From Candidatus Pelagibacterales bacterium (GTDB lineage: Bacteria > Pseudomonadota > Alphaproteobacteria > TMED109), in NCBI GenBank assembly GCA_002720535.1, contig PBIU01000007.1, positions 1 to 26,696 on the forward strand: DNA of 26,696 nt, read 5' to 3'. A program made the translations under genes and the position numbers. The notes under the pieces are model-generated. The model made no database searches and was not told the DNA's origin. It worked only from the letters and a program-made list of their open reading frames with translations. Below are positions 7,360 to 14,922 of the stretch, piece after piece; the first letter of the stretch is position 1; every line of letters starts with the position of its first letter.

Positions 7360-7758
7360 ATGAAAAAACTAATATATGTAACAATAACAACACTAATAAT
7401 GTTAACTAACTTCAATACTAATGCTCAATCTAATGATCAGCTTTCTAATAATGAATTTATAGAAAGAGGAGTTTTATTGATTGGAGCAACATTAGAATTT
7501 ATGTCATTGAAAGAAAAAATGCCGAGTTGGAAAGTAAATGCAGTAATAGATACTGTTTCGAAAACAGATGATAATAATCTATTATTTGTAGCCGCTGCTT
7601 GCACGCTCGAAATTAAAGAATATAGCAGTTACTGTGAGCAAACAGTAGATATCATTTATGCAGCTAGTGTTTACTCTGAACCTAATGAAGCATTATGTAA
7701 TATAAGACAAAAAATTTCTAATGATATCAATACAGACCTTAACTGTAAATCATACTAA
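7360..7758 (+). CDS. Small secreted protein of unknown function (132 aa), likely stress-induced
   Basis: I chose ATG 7360 rather than the in-frame ATG at 7297. From 7360 the product begins with a textbook signal peptide (MKKLIYVTITTLIMLTNFNTNAQ, about 1-22), AAAGG lies 8 bases upstream, and the 7297 ATG sits inside a GGAAC-N16-CGTT promoter. The mature protein of about 110 residues is alpha-helical in character with four cysteines (in ACTLE, YCEQT, LCNIR and LNCKSY), so two disulfides are likely in the periplasm. No family is recognised. A hairpin terminator follows the stop. Confidence 0.75.
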   Translation: MKKLIYVTITTLIMLTNFNTNAQSNDQLSNNEFIERGVLLIGATLEFMSLKEKMPSWKVNAVIDTVSKTDDNNLLFVAAACTLEIKEYSSYCEQTVDIIYAASVYSEPNEALCNIRQKISNDINTDLNCKSY

Positions 7759-7764
7759 ATTCTA

Positions 7765-7807
7765 TAGTAGCATTATAGTTGCTTTATAATGCTACTACCA
7801 TTTTAAC
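7765..7807 (+). terminator. Hairpin terminator after the secreted protein
   Basis: A perfect 13-bp stem (7765-7777 with 7785-7797) with a 7-base loop begins 6 bases after the stop codon. The T tract is short and offset (CCATTTTAA), so termination strength is moderate. Confidence 0.65.
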
Positions 7808-7889
7808 TAATGTATAAAATCTTCATTTTAATTAAATCAATACTAAATATTCTTTTGTAATGATGCCCAAATAACTGGAGGAGATCAAA

Positions 7890-8873
7890 GTGAATAAAGT
7901 AATTATTATATGTATTATGTCTTTATTAATTTTGAGTTTATTTAACTATAAAGAAAGACTAGAAAATATAAATAATTCTAATTTGAGTAAACTACAAAAT
8001 AATTCTACAACAAAAATACAGTCTTCCTTTTGTCCGGAGTGGGTTAGAGAAGTTAAAACAGACAATCTAAAAATTTATATAACCGAAAAAATGGATGATA
8101 GATGTTATTTTGATTATTCTATTATAAGAATTTATAAAGATAATAATTTTATTATTAAATATACTGATTATTCAAAATTATATGCAGACTTTCCCAGACA
8201 TACTGAGAAATATCCAATAACTGTCGACAATGATTTTACGTTAAACTGGGAATGGGAGTTCAATTCTTTTCCTCCAAATTATGATGTGACAGGAGATGGA
8301 AGTCCTAATTTAGTCATCAACACATGGAGTGGTGGCGCCCATTGTTGTTACTCATATCTAATATTTGATGTAGGTAAAAATCCTCGTTTAATAACAGAAT
8401 TAGAGTTAGGCCATTCTAGCTCAAGTAAAATTTATAAAAATATTCAGCAGCCTGGGCTCGTCATTGAGGCAAATGATTGGAATTATGCTTATTGGAATGC
8501 TTCTTTTGCAGGAAGTCCGGCTCCACTAATTTATTTAAATTATGATATTAAAACCAATCAATATGTTTTAAATACAGAAATGATGAGACAACCTATTCCA
8601 GATAAAAAAATATTGGATAAATGGAAAGTAGAAGTTAGAGAGAATTGGAATAAATGGCCTGCCAATTTATGGCAATATATGCTTCATCTCATTTATAAAG
8701 GTAATTGGCAAGCTGCATTAAACTTCATGGATTCTGCTTGGCCTAAAGGGGAATATCTATATTTAAATAACGAAAAATACAACAAGCGCCGGTTTTTAAA
8801 AACACTGATTACTCGAATAAAAGAAAGTAAATACGCGACTGATATACAAAAATTAAATAATAATAATTTTTAA
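7890..8873 (+). CDS. Exported or membrane-anchored protein with a DVTGDG...SGGAHCC motif (327 aa)
   Basis: Translation starts at GTG 7890, supported by a strong GGAGGA site 7 bases upstream. The N-terminus (MNKVIIICIMSLLILSLFNYKE) is a signal anchor or signal peptide. The central domain contains YDVTGDGSPNLVINTWSGGAHCCYSY (key residues D-x-T-G-D-G at about 122-127 and G-G-A-H-C-C at about 137-142). The first part looks like an FG-GAP/dockerin-style calcium-binding Asp loop; the second recurs, to my recollection, in uncharacterised periplasmic proteins of proteobacteria. The C-terminal 90 residues are helical and Trp-rich (WNKWPANLWQYM). The role is unknown; it is probably periplasmic and metal-binding. 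It has no EcfG-like element. Confidence 0.7.
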   Translation: MNKVIIICIMSLLILSLFNYKERLENINNSNLSKLQNNSTTKIQSSFCPEWVREVKTDNLKIYITEKMDDRCYFDYSIIRIYKDNNFIIKYTDYSKLYADFPRHTEKYPITVDNDFTLNWEWEFNSFPPNYDVTGDGSPNLVINTWSGGAHCCYSYLIFDVGKNPRLITELELGHSSSSKIYKNIQQPGLVIEANDWNYAYWNASFAGSPAPLIYLNYDIKTNQYVLNTEMMRQPIPDKKILDKWKVEVRENWNKWPANLWQYMLHLIYKGNWQAALNFMDSAWPKGEYLYLNNEKYNKRRFLKTLITRIKESKYATDIQKLNNNNF

Positions 8874-8885
8874 AAAAACATTTTA

Positions 8886-8911
8886 GGAACATTTTTATAT
8901 AAACTTTCGTT
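8886..8911 (+). promoter_or_regulatory. EcfG-like promoter GGAAC-N17-CGTT
   Basis: GGAAC (8886-8890) and CGTT (8908-8911) are 17 bases apart, and the element ends 44 bases before the ATG at 8956. A block of 17 bases around the -35 element (8882-8898) is repeated exactly, in reverse complement, at the promoter of the gene at 16979. Confidence 0.75.
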
Positions 8912-8955
8912 TATTAAATGAGACAATATTCAATAAATATAGAAAGGAAAAAATA

Positions 8956-9183
8956 ATGAAAATTACTTTTTTAGCGACTTTAATTACAATTATATCTGTC
9001 TTATTATCTTCTTCCGTTTTTGGAGCAGATTTACGATATAATCCGCACAACGGCGAATGGACGTATACTGACCCAGGTGATGTGATGAAATATAATCCCC
9101 ATTCTAGTTCATGGGATTATGAATCTCCAAGTAGTACCATGCATTATAACCCTCATTCAGGTACTTGGAGTTATGAGGACTAA
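8956..9183 (+). CDS. Secreted YNPHSGxW tandem-repeat protein (75 aa)
   Basis: A signal peptide (about 1-23, ending VFGA) is followed by three copies of an 18-residue repeat with core [LM]-x-Y-N-P-H-[SN]-x-x-W-x-Y (starting near residues 25, 43 and 61), the last one shortened and ending the protein. The mature protein is therefore nothing but repeats: acidic, aromatic and very small. Repeats with one His, one Trp and two Tyr each suggest a beta-hairpin or ligand-binding unit, but no function is known to me. AGAAAGGA lies 9 bases upstream. It has its own EcfG-like promoter and a strong terminator, so it is a monocistronic, probably stress-induced gene. Confidence 0.8.
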   Translation: MKITFLATLITIISVLLSSSVFGADLRYNPHNGEWTYTDPGDVMKYNPHSSSWDYESPSSTMHYNPHSGTWSYED

Positions 9184-9218
9184 TATGAAATAACAATATT
9201 AAAATTTAAAGATTAACT

Positions 9219-9264
9219 AAGAGACATAATTTAAAAAATATAATTTAAATTATGTCTCTTTTAT
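9219..9264. terminator. Strong bidirectional terminator
   Basis: A perfect 17-bp stem (9219-9235 with 9244-9260) has an 8-base loop, with A-rich sequence before it and T-rich sequence after it. It lies between the convergent repeat-protein gene and the Sel1-caspase gene and can serve both. Confidence 0.85.
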
Positions 9265-9279
9265 AAATGTAATAATTAA

Positions 9280-11352
9280 CTATTTAGTAAAATAAAAATC
9301 TACTGAAAGAGATGAAGAATACCATGGTTGTTGTACATTATCTGTTTTTTCTAAAACTATTCTACTTGTAAGTTTTAAACTTTGTTCAATAGAAATATTA
9401 TTCTTTTTTATACTATCTGCTAATGCTAATGTATAAGGACTATTAACATCATTTCCATCATCTGCAACAGCACCTGGTGAGGTAGAAAAACTAATTATAC
9501 TTCCTTTAGGTGCGATGAAATAAGATAAACCTTTATTTGCTCCTCTCACATAACTTCTAAAAGGACTATTACGGCATGCATCTAAAAAAACAATTTTTAC
9601 CCCATCAGTTCCTTCTAAAGTAGAAATTACTCTTCCCAAAGGGATAGTTTCATATTCTAAATCTCGAGGACTATCAAATTTTGAATTTATAGGTATAAGA
9701 TAATTTTCGCCATTATGCTGAATTCCATGACCAGAATAATAAAACAATACATTTGTATTTGGAGAATTTAGATCTTTTATCTTATCTTCAAAATCATATA
9801 TAGCTTCTTTAAAACTTCTCTGATCTAAATCTTCGTAATATAAAACTTCAAAATTTAAATCTTCCAGAGTATCTTTCATTAAAAGAGCATCGTTTACAGG
9901 GTTTTTTAATGGAGCAATTTTATAATTCTCAATACCAATAACTAAAGCAATTCTCTTTTCGCTTTTTTCTAAAATTGTAGAATTATTTGTATTTTTATAA
10001 TTATCTTTAGCTGCAACTTCCACAAATTCAATATCAGAATTTTTATCTTTTATACTAAAAATAGCAATTTTATTTTCAATATCTACAATCTCTTCATTAC
10101 TTAGAGATAGAGATAAATCCTGTTTCCAAGAATTAACGTCTTCTCTTTCTATTAATCTATCTTGGATCAAATAAGAACTTCCAAAATCAGGACCATGTAC
10201 TCCCGACATAGTATCAAGTAAAATACCATACCAATAATACGCTAATTTTTCATTAATAGGAAAACCATATTCGCCATACTCATATAAATAACCGAGGTTA
10301 TTCAGTGCCATCTGGCTACCCATCTCTGCTGCTAGTATATATAATCTCTCAGATTCATTAGTGTCAGCTTCTATATTTTTTCCTTCCATCAATTCATATG
10401 CCATATTATAATATGATGCTGGCAATCCGGAAATATTATACCACTTAAAAGCTTCTGATATATTCTTCTCTACTCCTAATCCTTGCTGTAATTTTCTAGC
10501 ATAATTATATTGCCCTAAAGGAAGGTCATTTCTCGCGGCTTTCTTAAACCATTTTACTGCTGTATTTTGATCAGCTTTAATTCCATATCCACCATTTTCA
10601 TATATTAAACCTAAATAGTTTTCGCATTCAGCATTAGACTGATAGGCGCATAATAAAAACCATTTAGTCGCTTCCTTGTAATCAATCTTTAAACCAAATT
10701 GCTCTCCGTTATAATACATATATCCTAAATTATACTGCGCCAAATCATATTTTTTTTCTGCAGATTTTTTATACAGCTCTATTGACTTATTAATATCAAT
10801 ATTAGTACCCTCACCTAGGCTTAACGCCCTTGCCATATTATATAAACCTATTCTATTTTGAGCTTGTGCTGCTATTTCATATAATTGAAAGCTCTTAATT
10901 AAATTCTTTTTTACTCCTAGTCCTTGAGAATATAAATAGCCGAGACTGACAGCGGCATTATAATTTAAATTTTTAAAGGCTAATTCATACCAATACACAG
11001 CTAAATTATAATCTATTTCTAAATCTTCATGTCCATATTGGTAAACGTTTCCTAACTCAAATTGGGCTAAATCATTTTCAGAGTTTGCAGATAATTTATA
11101 AAACTCTACAGCTCTATGAATATCTTCTTCAACACCGTATCCTGAATTATACATATAACCAAGTAAGAGTTGAGCTTGATCATCCCCATTTTTTGCTTGA
11201 GGTAGTAATAATTCAAGAGCTGTTTTATAATTTCCGTCATAATATTCTTGAGAACCAGGAATATCTATTTTATCGTCAGCTATTGCTAGCATACTAAAAA
11301 GTAAAATATATAAAAAATAAAAAAACTTAATCATCATAAATAACTTTTGCAT
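9280..11352 (-). CDS. Secreted Sel1-repeat caspase-family (C14) protease
   Basis: This 690-residue protein has three parts. First is a signal peptide (about 1-25, ending LAIADD). Then come about nine Sel1-type helical repeats (about 50-375, e.g. AQYNLGYMYYNG). After a linker there is a caspase domain (467-690) beginning RIALVIGIENY. The catalytic dyad is visible: His542 in YYSGHG and Cys593 in LDACRNSP. This is the bacterial orthocaspase/metacaspase-like architecture, expected to cleave after basic or acidic residues in partner proteins; the specificity cannot be read here. Sel1 repeats normally bind partners. It would act in the periplasm. It is divergent from the sigma factor operon across a symmetric -10 palindrome, which ties its expression to that operon. 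No clear ribosome-binding site precedes ATG 11352; Met6 or Met7 could be the true start. Confidence 0.88.
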   Translation of the reverse strand: MQKLFMMIKFFYFLYILLFSMLAIADDKIDIPGSQEYYDGNYKTALELLLPQAKNGDDQAQLLLGYMYNSGYGVEEDIHRAVEFYKLSANSENDLAQFELGNVYQYGHEDLEIDYNLAVYWYELAFKNLNYNAAVSLGYLYSQGLGVKKNLIKSFQLYEIAAQAQNRIGLYNMARALSLGEGTNIDINKSIELYKKSAEKKYDLAQYNLGYMYYNGEQFGLKIDYKEATKWFLLCAYQSNAECENYLGLIYENGGYGIKADQNTAVKWFKKAARNDLPLGQYNYARKLQQGLGVEKNISEAFKWYNISGLPASYYNMAYELMEGKNIEADTNESERLYILAAEMGSQMALNNLGYLYEYGEYGFPINEKLAYYWYGILLDTMSGVHGPDFGSSYLIQDRLIEREDVNSWKQDLSLSLSNEEIVDIENKIAIFSIKDKNSDIEFVEVAAKDNYKNTNNSTILEKSEKRIALVIGIENYKIAPLKNPVNDALLMKDTLEDLNFEVLYYEDLDQRSFKEAIYDFEDKIKDLNSPNTNVLFYYSGHGIQHNGENYLIPINSKFDSPRDLEYETIPLGRVISTLEGTDGVKIVFLDACRNSPFRSYVRGANKGLSYFIAPKGSIISFSTSPGAVADDGNDVNSPYTLALADSIKKNNISIEQSLKLTSRIVLEKTDNVQQPWYSSSLSVDFYFTK

Positions 11353-11365
11353 TTACATTTTTTTT

Positions 11366-11379
11366 AAGATTATAATCTT
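11366..11379. promoter_or_regulatory. Symmetric bidirectional -10 promoter palindrome
   Basis: The 14-base perfect palindrome AAGATTATAATCTT contains TATAAT on the plus strand (11371-11376) and on the minus strand (11374-11369), overlapping by four bases. It sits between the divergent Sel1-caspase and sigma factor genes. Plus-strand transcription would start near 11383-11385, after the ATG at 11379, so the sigma factor probably begins at 11412. The same palindrome could also be a repressor site. Confidence 0.6.
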
Positions 11380-11411
11380 TGCATATATGTTTTTTAAAGG
11401 CAAACAAAGTA

Positions 11412-12389
11412 ATGTTGAAAGAAAAATTAAGAGAAGCAGAAAATAATATTTATACTTCACTTAGCAAATCGTATCCTGCTTTTATTAATGTTTGTAGGGT
11501 AAATGGTTCTAATAGCCCTGAAGATGATGCTATGGATTTACAAAACGATCTTTTTTTAAAACTTAGGGAACATATTCATAAGCCTCAAAATATTAAAATA
11601 CTAGTAAGTAATTTGGATAAAACAAAAATGTATTTTAGGAAACAAAAAGGTAGAGCTGAAGGGTTTGAAGAGGAAGAAGTTTCAATAGATATAGTTCAAG
11701 GAAAATTATTGAATATTTCATTTAAAAATGATTCAGAAAAAGTAGTTTCTATATCTGTAGATACATTATCTAAGACTATTAATAATAAATCAGAAGTAAA
11801 TAATGTAGAATATATTTTTAATGAGATAGAAATTAATCTAGCTGGTAATAAACAGCCTAAAAATAATGAGATATTATTAAATAATAATTCTATGAAGCCT
11901 GATTCCTTAAATATAAATGTTTACCCTATGGAATATACTATTCAAAGAAGTGCTAAAAATTTAGCTATAGACCAATATTCTAAAAAAAATAAAAGGAACA
12001 AAGTACTAAGAGATATCGTTATTAAACCAGGTGACTATAAAAAAGAAATGGAAGCAAAATACTCTGGTTATAAGGGAAAAGAGGACGATCCTAATGCGCT
12101 TACTTTAAATGAGAAAATAGCTACTCAAGAAAATATAAGACAAAATGAAGATGATATTATTGAAAAGTATGATTTAAGAAAAATAAAAAAAAATATAGAT
12201 CACTATTGCAAAAATAAGATGCCTCCTAAAATGGCGCTAGCAATAAATTACTGGAGACAAGGAATGAGTGGGGCTGAAATAGCAACAATAATGGGAGAAA
12301 GTGAAGTTAATATAAGAAAATTAATTTTTAAAGGCCGACTAAAGTTAAAAGCAGAGTATAAAGATAATTGGAAAATAAATGAAAATTAA
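11412..12389 (+). CDS. ECF-like sigma factor with a large insertion within region 2
   Basis: ATG 11412 gives 325 residues; an in-frame ATG at 11379 lies upstream of the likely transcription start. Region 2.1-2.2 is recognisable at about 36-54 (SPEDDAMDLQNDLFLKLREH), region 2.3-2.4 at about 174-199 (EYTIQRSAKNLAIDQYSKKNKR), and a region-4 helix-turn-helix at about 255-316 (MSGAEIATIMGESEVNIRKL...KGRLKLK). Between 2.2 and 2.3 lie about 115 extra residues, acidic and apparently beta-rich, that ordinary ECF sigma factors (about 170-200 aa) lack. It should bind core RNA polymerase and direct a small regulon. The next gene, a putative anti-sigma factor, overlaps it by 11 bases, which is typical of sigma/anti-sigma pairs. 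No EcfG-like element precedes the operon. Confidence 0.72.
   Translation: MLKEKLREAENNIYTSLSKSYPAFINVCRVNGSNSPEDDAMDLQNDLFLKLREHIHKPQNIKILVSNLDKTKMYFRKQKGRAEGFEEEEVSIDIVQGKLLNISFKNDSEKVVSISVDTLSKTINNKSEVNNVEYIFNEIEINLAGNKQPKNNEILLNNNSMKPDSLNINVYPMEYTIQRSAKNLAIDQYSKKNKRNKVLRDIVIKPGDYKKEMEAKYSGYKGKEDDPNALTLNEKIATQENIRQNEDDIIEKYDLRKIKKNIDHYCKNKMPPKMALAINYWRQGMSGAEIATIMGESEVNIRKLIFKGRLKLKAEYKDNWKINEN
11995..12020 (+). promoter_or_regulatory. Intragenic EcfG-like element within the sigma factor gene
   Basis: GGAAC (11995-11999) and CGTT (12017-12020) are 17 bases apart inside the sigma factor gene. An in-frame ATG at 12048 follows at the usual distance and would yield a 113-residue product carrying region 4 only; alternatively it could boost the downstream anti-sigma and caspase genes. 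It may be coincidence. Confidence 0.3.
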
Positions 12390-13104
12390 TGAAGAAAAGC
12401 TCATGGATTATGCGGATGGACTTCTAAATGAAGAAGAAGCTGCTGAAGTTTATTCTATTATAAAAGATGATCCAGATTTAATGCAAACTGTTGAGGATTT
12501 AAAAATGGGAGCTGCTCTTGCTAAAGTAGGTTATGATTATGCAGTAGAAAATGCTCCTGACCCTATGATGAGGTCAAATAGACAAAAAAATAATATGCTC
12601 TATAAAATTAGCAATTTATTTTCATTTCCAACAAAATATATGGCTCCGTTAATGGTCTCATTAATAATTATCGCTTTTATGGGTGGAAGAGCATTAGTAA
12701 CAACTACACAAATAGCAAGTATGAGCGCAGTGAGATCTATTAATGAAACTATTTGGGATCATTGGGTAATAAATGACAAAATTATGTTTAATATAACAGC
12801 TTGTGATAATGAAAAAAAAGCAAATTGTCGCTTTATTTCTAATAAAGGAGAAGTTTTTGTAAATGAAACTATTACATTTAATTTACAAGTTTTAGAAAAA
12901 TCTTATGTATCAATGTTTTTAAAAGAAAAGAATAAAGATCCCTTTTTTATTTTTGAAGATATAAATTTAATTCCAGGTAAAATCGCAAGCAGAACTTTAC
13001 AAATAAAAGAATCTAATAGAGAACAAAAAATTATAATAAATTATTCTAATAATAATATGAAAAAATCATTAGAGTTTATTTATTATATTAAATCTATCCA
13101 TTAA
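12379..13104 (+). CDS. Single-span anti-sigma factor with periplasmic domain
   Basis: This 241-residue protein starts inside the end of the sigma factor gene (11-base overlap). Residues 5-50 have the anti-sigma N-terminal helix pattern (EEKLMDYADGLLNEEEAAEV...DPDLMQTVEDL) but no HxxxCxxC zinc site. A membrane helix spans about 88-108, and about 130 residues follow outside the membrane with a Cys pair (142 and 150) and a beta-rich segment (NETITFNLQVLEKSYVSMFL) resembling DUF4384, a domain often linked to bacterial caspases. It is expected to hold the sigma factor at the inner membrane until its periplasmic part is cleaved or remodelled. The caspase gene starts 43 bases downstream in the same operon. 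Confidence 0.72.
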   Translation: MKINEEKLMDYADGLLNEEEAAEVYSIIKDDPDLMQTVEDLKMGAALAKVGYDYAVENAPDPMMRSNRQKNNMLYKISNLFSFPTKYMAPLMVSLIIIAFMGGRALVTTTQIASMSAVRSINETIWDHWVINDKIMFNITACDNEKKANCRFISNKGEVFVNETITFNLQVLEKSYVSMFLKEKNKDPFFIFEDINLIPGKIASRTLQIKESNREQKIIINYSNNNMKKSLEFIYYIKSIH

Positions 13105-13147
13105 AAAATTACTTTATAATTAAATTTATTTCTGTTTTAATTTAAGT

Positions 13148-14905
13148 ATGAGAAATATTTTCAAAAAAATTACTTTATTACTTTATACTATTTTAATTAG
13201 CCTTTTTATTTTTATTAGCCTCACTTACGCTAAAAATATGGATGATTATATTAAAGAATTTAATACAGCATCTAATAATTTGAATGATAAGAATTATAAA
13301 ATAGCAAAAGAGCTTTTTCTTAGTATGGCAAAAGAGGGATCAGTTATTGCCAAGATAAGATTGATAGATATTGAAGTACTATTTGAAAGTAAAGAAGCAG
13401 AGATATCTATTCTAAAATATAAAGATATTATAGAAGGCATAGAAAATAATTCTTTAAATTTATCAGATAATGATAAAAAGGTTTTTTCTAAAGTTGAAAT
13501 TTTAGCTATGTGTGCACAACATCTAGCTTATCAAAACTTAAAACATAAAAAAGAATTATACCCATATAAAAAAATTAGAAAACTTTTAGAAATGAATATT
13601 GCCTCTAATAATGCATATCAATTCTCTGATCTGGCTAGGCTATATATACTTGGTTATGGAGGAAAAATAAAATCAGAAACAGGTAAAAAATATATGCGAA
13701 TGGCATATATAATTACTAATAATATTCAAAGAGCTTTAAGAGATAAAAATAAATATTCTGGAAAAATAGATGGAATTGCAGGACCTATTACAGTTAAAGC
13801 TATACGAGAATTTCAAACAAAAAATAACTTCATGGCTTTTGGTGAACCTACTCTAAAATCTTTAGAACTTATGGTGGATGAAAATAAATATTTAAATATT
13901 AAGAATGTGTTACAAAGTTTAAAGAATGATATTAAAAATAGCAATACTAGTTCGACTGTGAATTTAACATTAAATAAAGACGAAAATATTAGCCAAGATA
14001 TTAAAGATGCTGATAAAATTGTAGAATTAGATTATTGGAGATACGTAAGAGATAAAAATGATATTAGTTATTTAAAATTATACCTTAAGAGATATCCATT
14101 AGGTCAATATGCTGAATTAGCTAAAGCAGATATTGAAGAATTAAATGCAAAATATAATATTAATTATAATATTAATGATTATGGCAAATATTATGCACTG
14201 ATCATTGGAAACAATGATTATTATCACTTGCCTGATCTTCAAACAGCTGTAAATGATACTGAAGTTCTATCAACTTTATTAGAAAAACAATATAACTTTA
14301 ATGTTGTTAATCTGATTAACGCTAATAGAGAAGATATATTAAGAGAATTCAATATATTACGAAACAAAGCAGGTAAAGAAGACAATATATTAATTTATTA
14401 TGCTGGCCACGGTGAACTCGATAAAGAAACAAATATTAGTTATTGGCTTCCTATAGACGCAGCACCAAAAGATACTACTTTTTGGATAAGAACCTCTACT
14501 ATTGCAGAGGAATTAAGAGGTTTTAAATCAAAACATATTTTAATTGTAGCAGACTCCTGCTTCTCTGGAAAAATTTTAGAAAGAGCTCTAGCTGTAATAG
14601 AGGAAACTGATGCTAAAAATGACAATTGGTTAAAAAGAAATAAAACATTAAAGGGAAGGACTGCGTTGACCTCTGGAAACAATGAACCAGTTCAAGATGG
14701 CTCAATAGGAGAGCAACATTCAATTTTTGCAAAATATTTTATCAAAAGCTTAATAAGTAATACTAAAATAATTTCCGCCAAAGATATATATGAAAATATA
14801 AAAGAAAATATTATAAGTAATTCTAAACAAACTCCACTTTATGAAAGGATTCCTATGGCAGGCAGTGAAGGAGGGCACTTCGTATTTATAAAAAAAACTC
14901 AATAA
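13148..14905 (+). CDS. Secreted caspase-family protease with peptidoglycan-binding domain
   Basis: This 585-residue protein has a signal peptide (about 1-28, ending LTYAKN), a helical Sel1-like region (about 40-190), a PG_binding_1-type domain (about 192-226, with SGKIDGIAGPITVKAIREFQ), a linker, and a caspase domain (348-585, beginning YYALIIGNNDY). The catalytic dyad is His421 in YYAGHG and Cys471 in ADSCFSG. Peptidoglycan binding would keep it at the cell wall in the periplasm, on the same side as the anti-sigma factor's C-terminal domain. It is the third gene of the sigma/anti-sigma operon and convergent with the cytosolic Sel1 protein, only 17 bases away. An N-terminal Lys/Asn-rich bias matches its neighbours. 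Substrate unknown. Confidence 0.88.
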   Translation: MRNIFKKITLLLYTILISLFIFISLTYAKNMDDYIKEFNTASNNLNDKNYKIAKELFLSMAKEGSVIAKIRLIDIEVLFESKEAEISILKYKDIIEGIENNSLNLSDNDKKVFSKVEILAMCAQHLAYQNLKHKKELYPYKKIRKLLEMNIASNNAYQFSDLARLYILGYGGKIKSETGKKYMRMAYIITNNIQRALRDKNKYSGKIDGIAGPITVKAIREFQTKNNFMAFGEPTLKSLELMVDENKYLNIKNVLQSLKNDIKNSNTSSTVNLTLNKDENISQDIKDADKIVELDYWRYVRDKNDISYLKLYLKRYPLGQYAELAKADIEELNAKYNINYNINDYGKYYALIIGNNDYYHLPDLQTAVNDTEVLSTLLEKQYNFNVVNLINANREDILREFNILRNKAGKEDNILIYYAGHGELDKETNISYWLPIDAAPKDTTFWIRTSTIAEELRGFKSKHILIVADSCFSGKILERALAVIEETDAKNDNWLKRNKTLKGRTALTSGNNEPVQDGSIGEQHSIFAKYFIKSLISNTKIISAKDIYENIKENIISNSKQTPLYERIPMAGSEGGHFVFIKKTQ

Positions 14906-14922
14906 TTAATATTAAAAATAAG

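Noticed and set aside
11379..11411. ATG 11379 as the sigma factor start
   Set aside because: It overlaps the end of the TATAAT palindrome and lies upstream of the expected transcription start; it has no ribosome-binding site.
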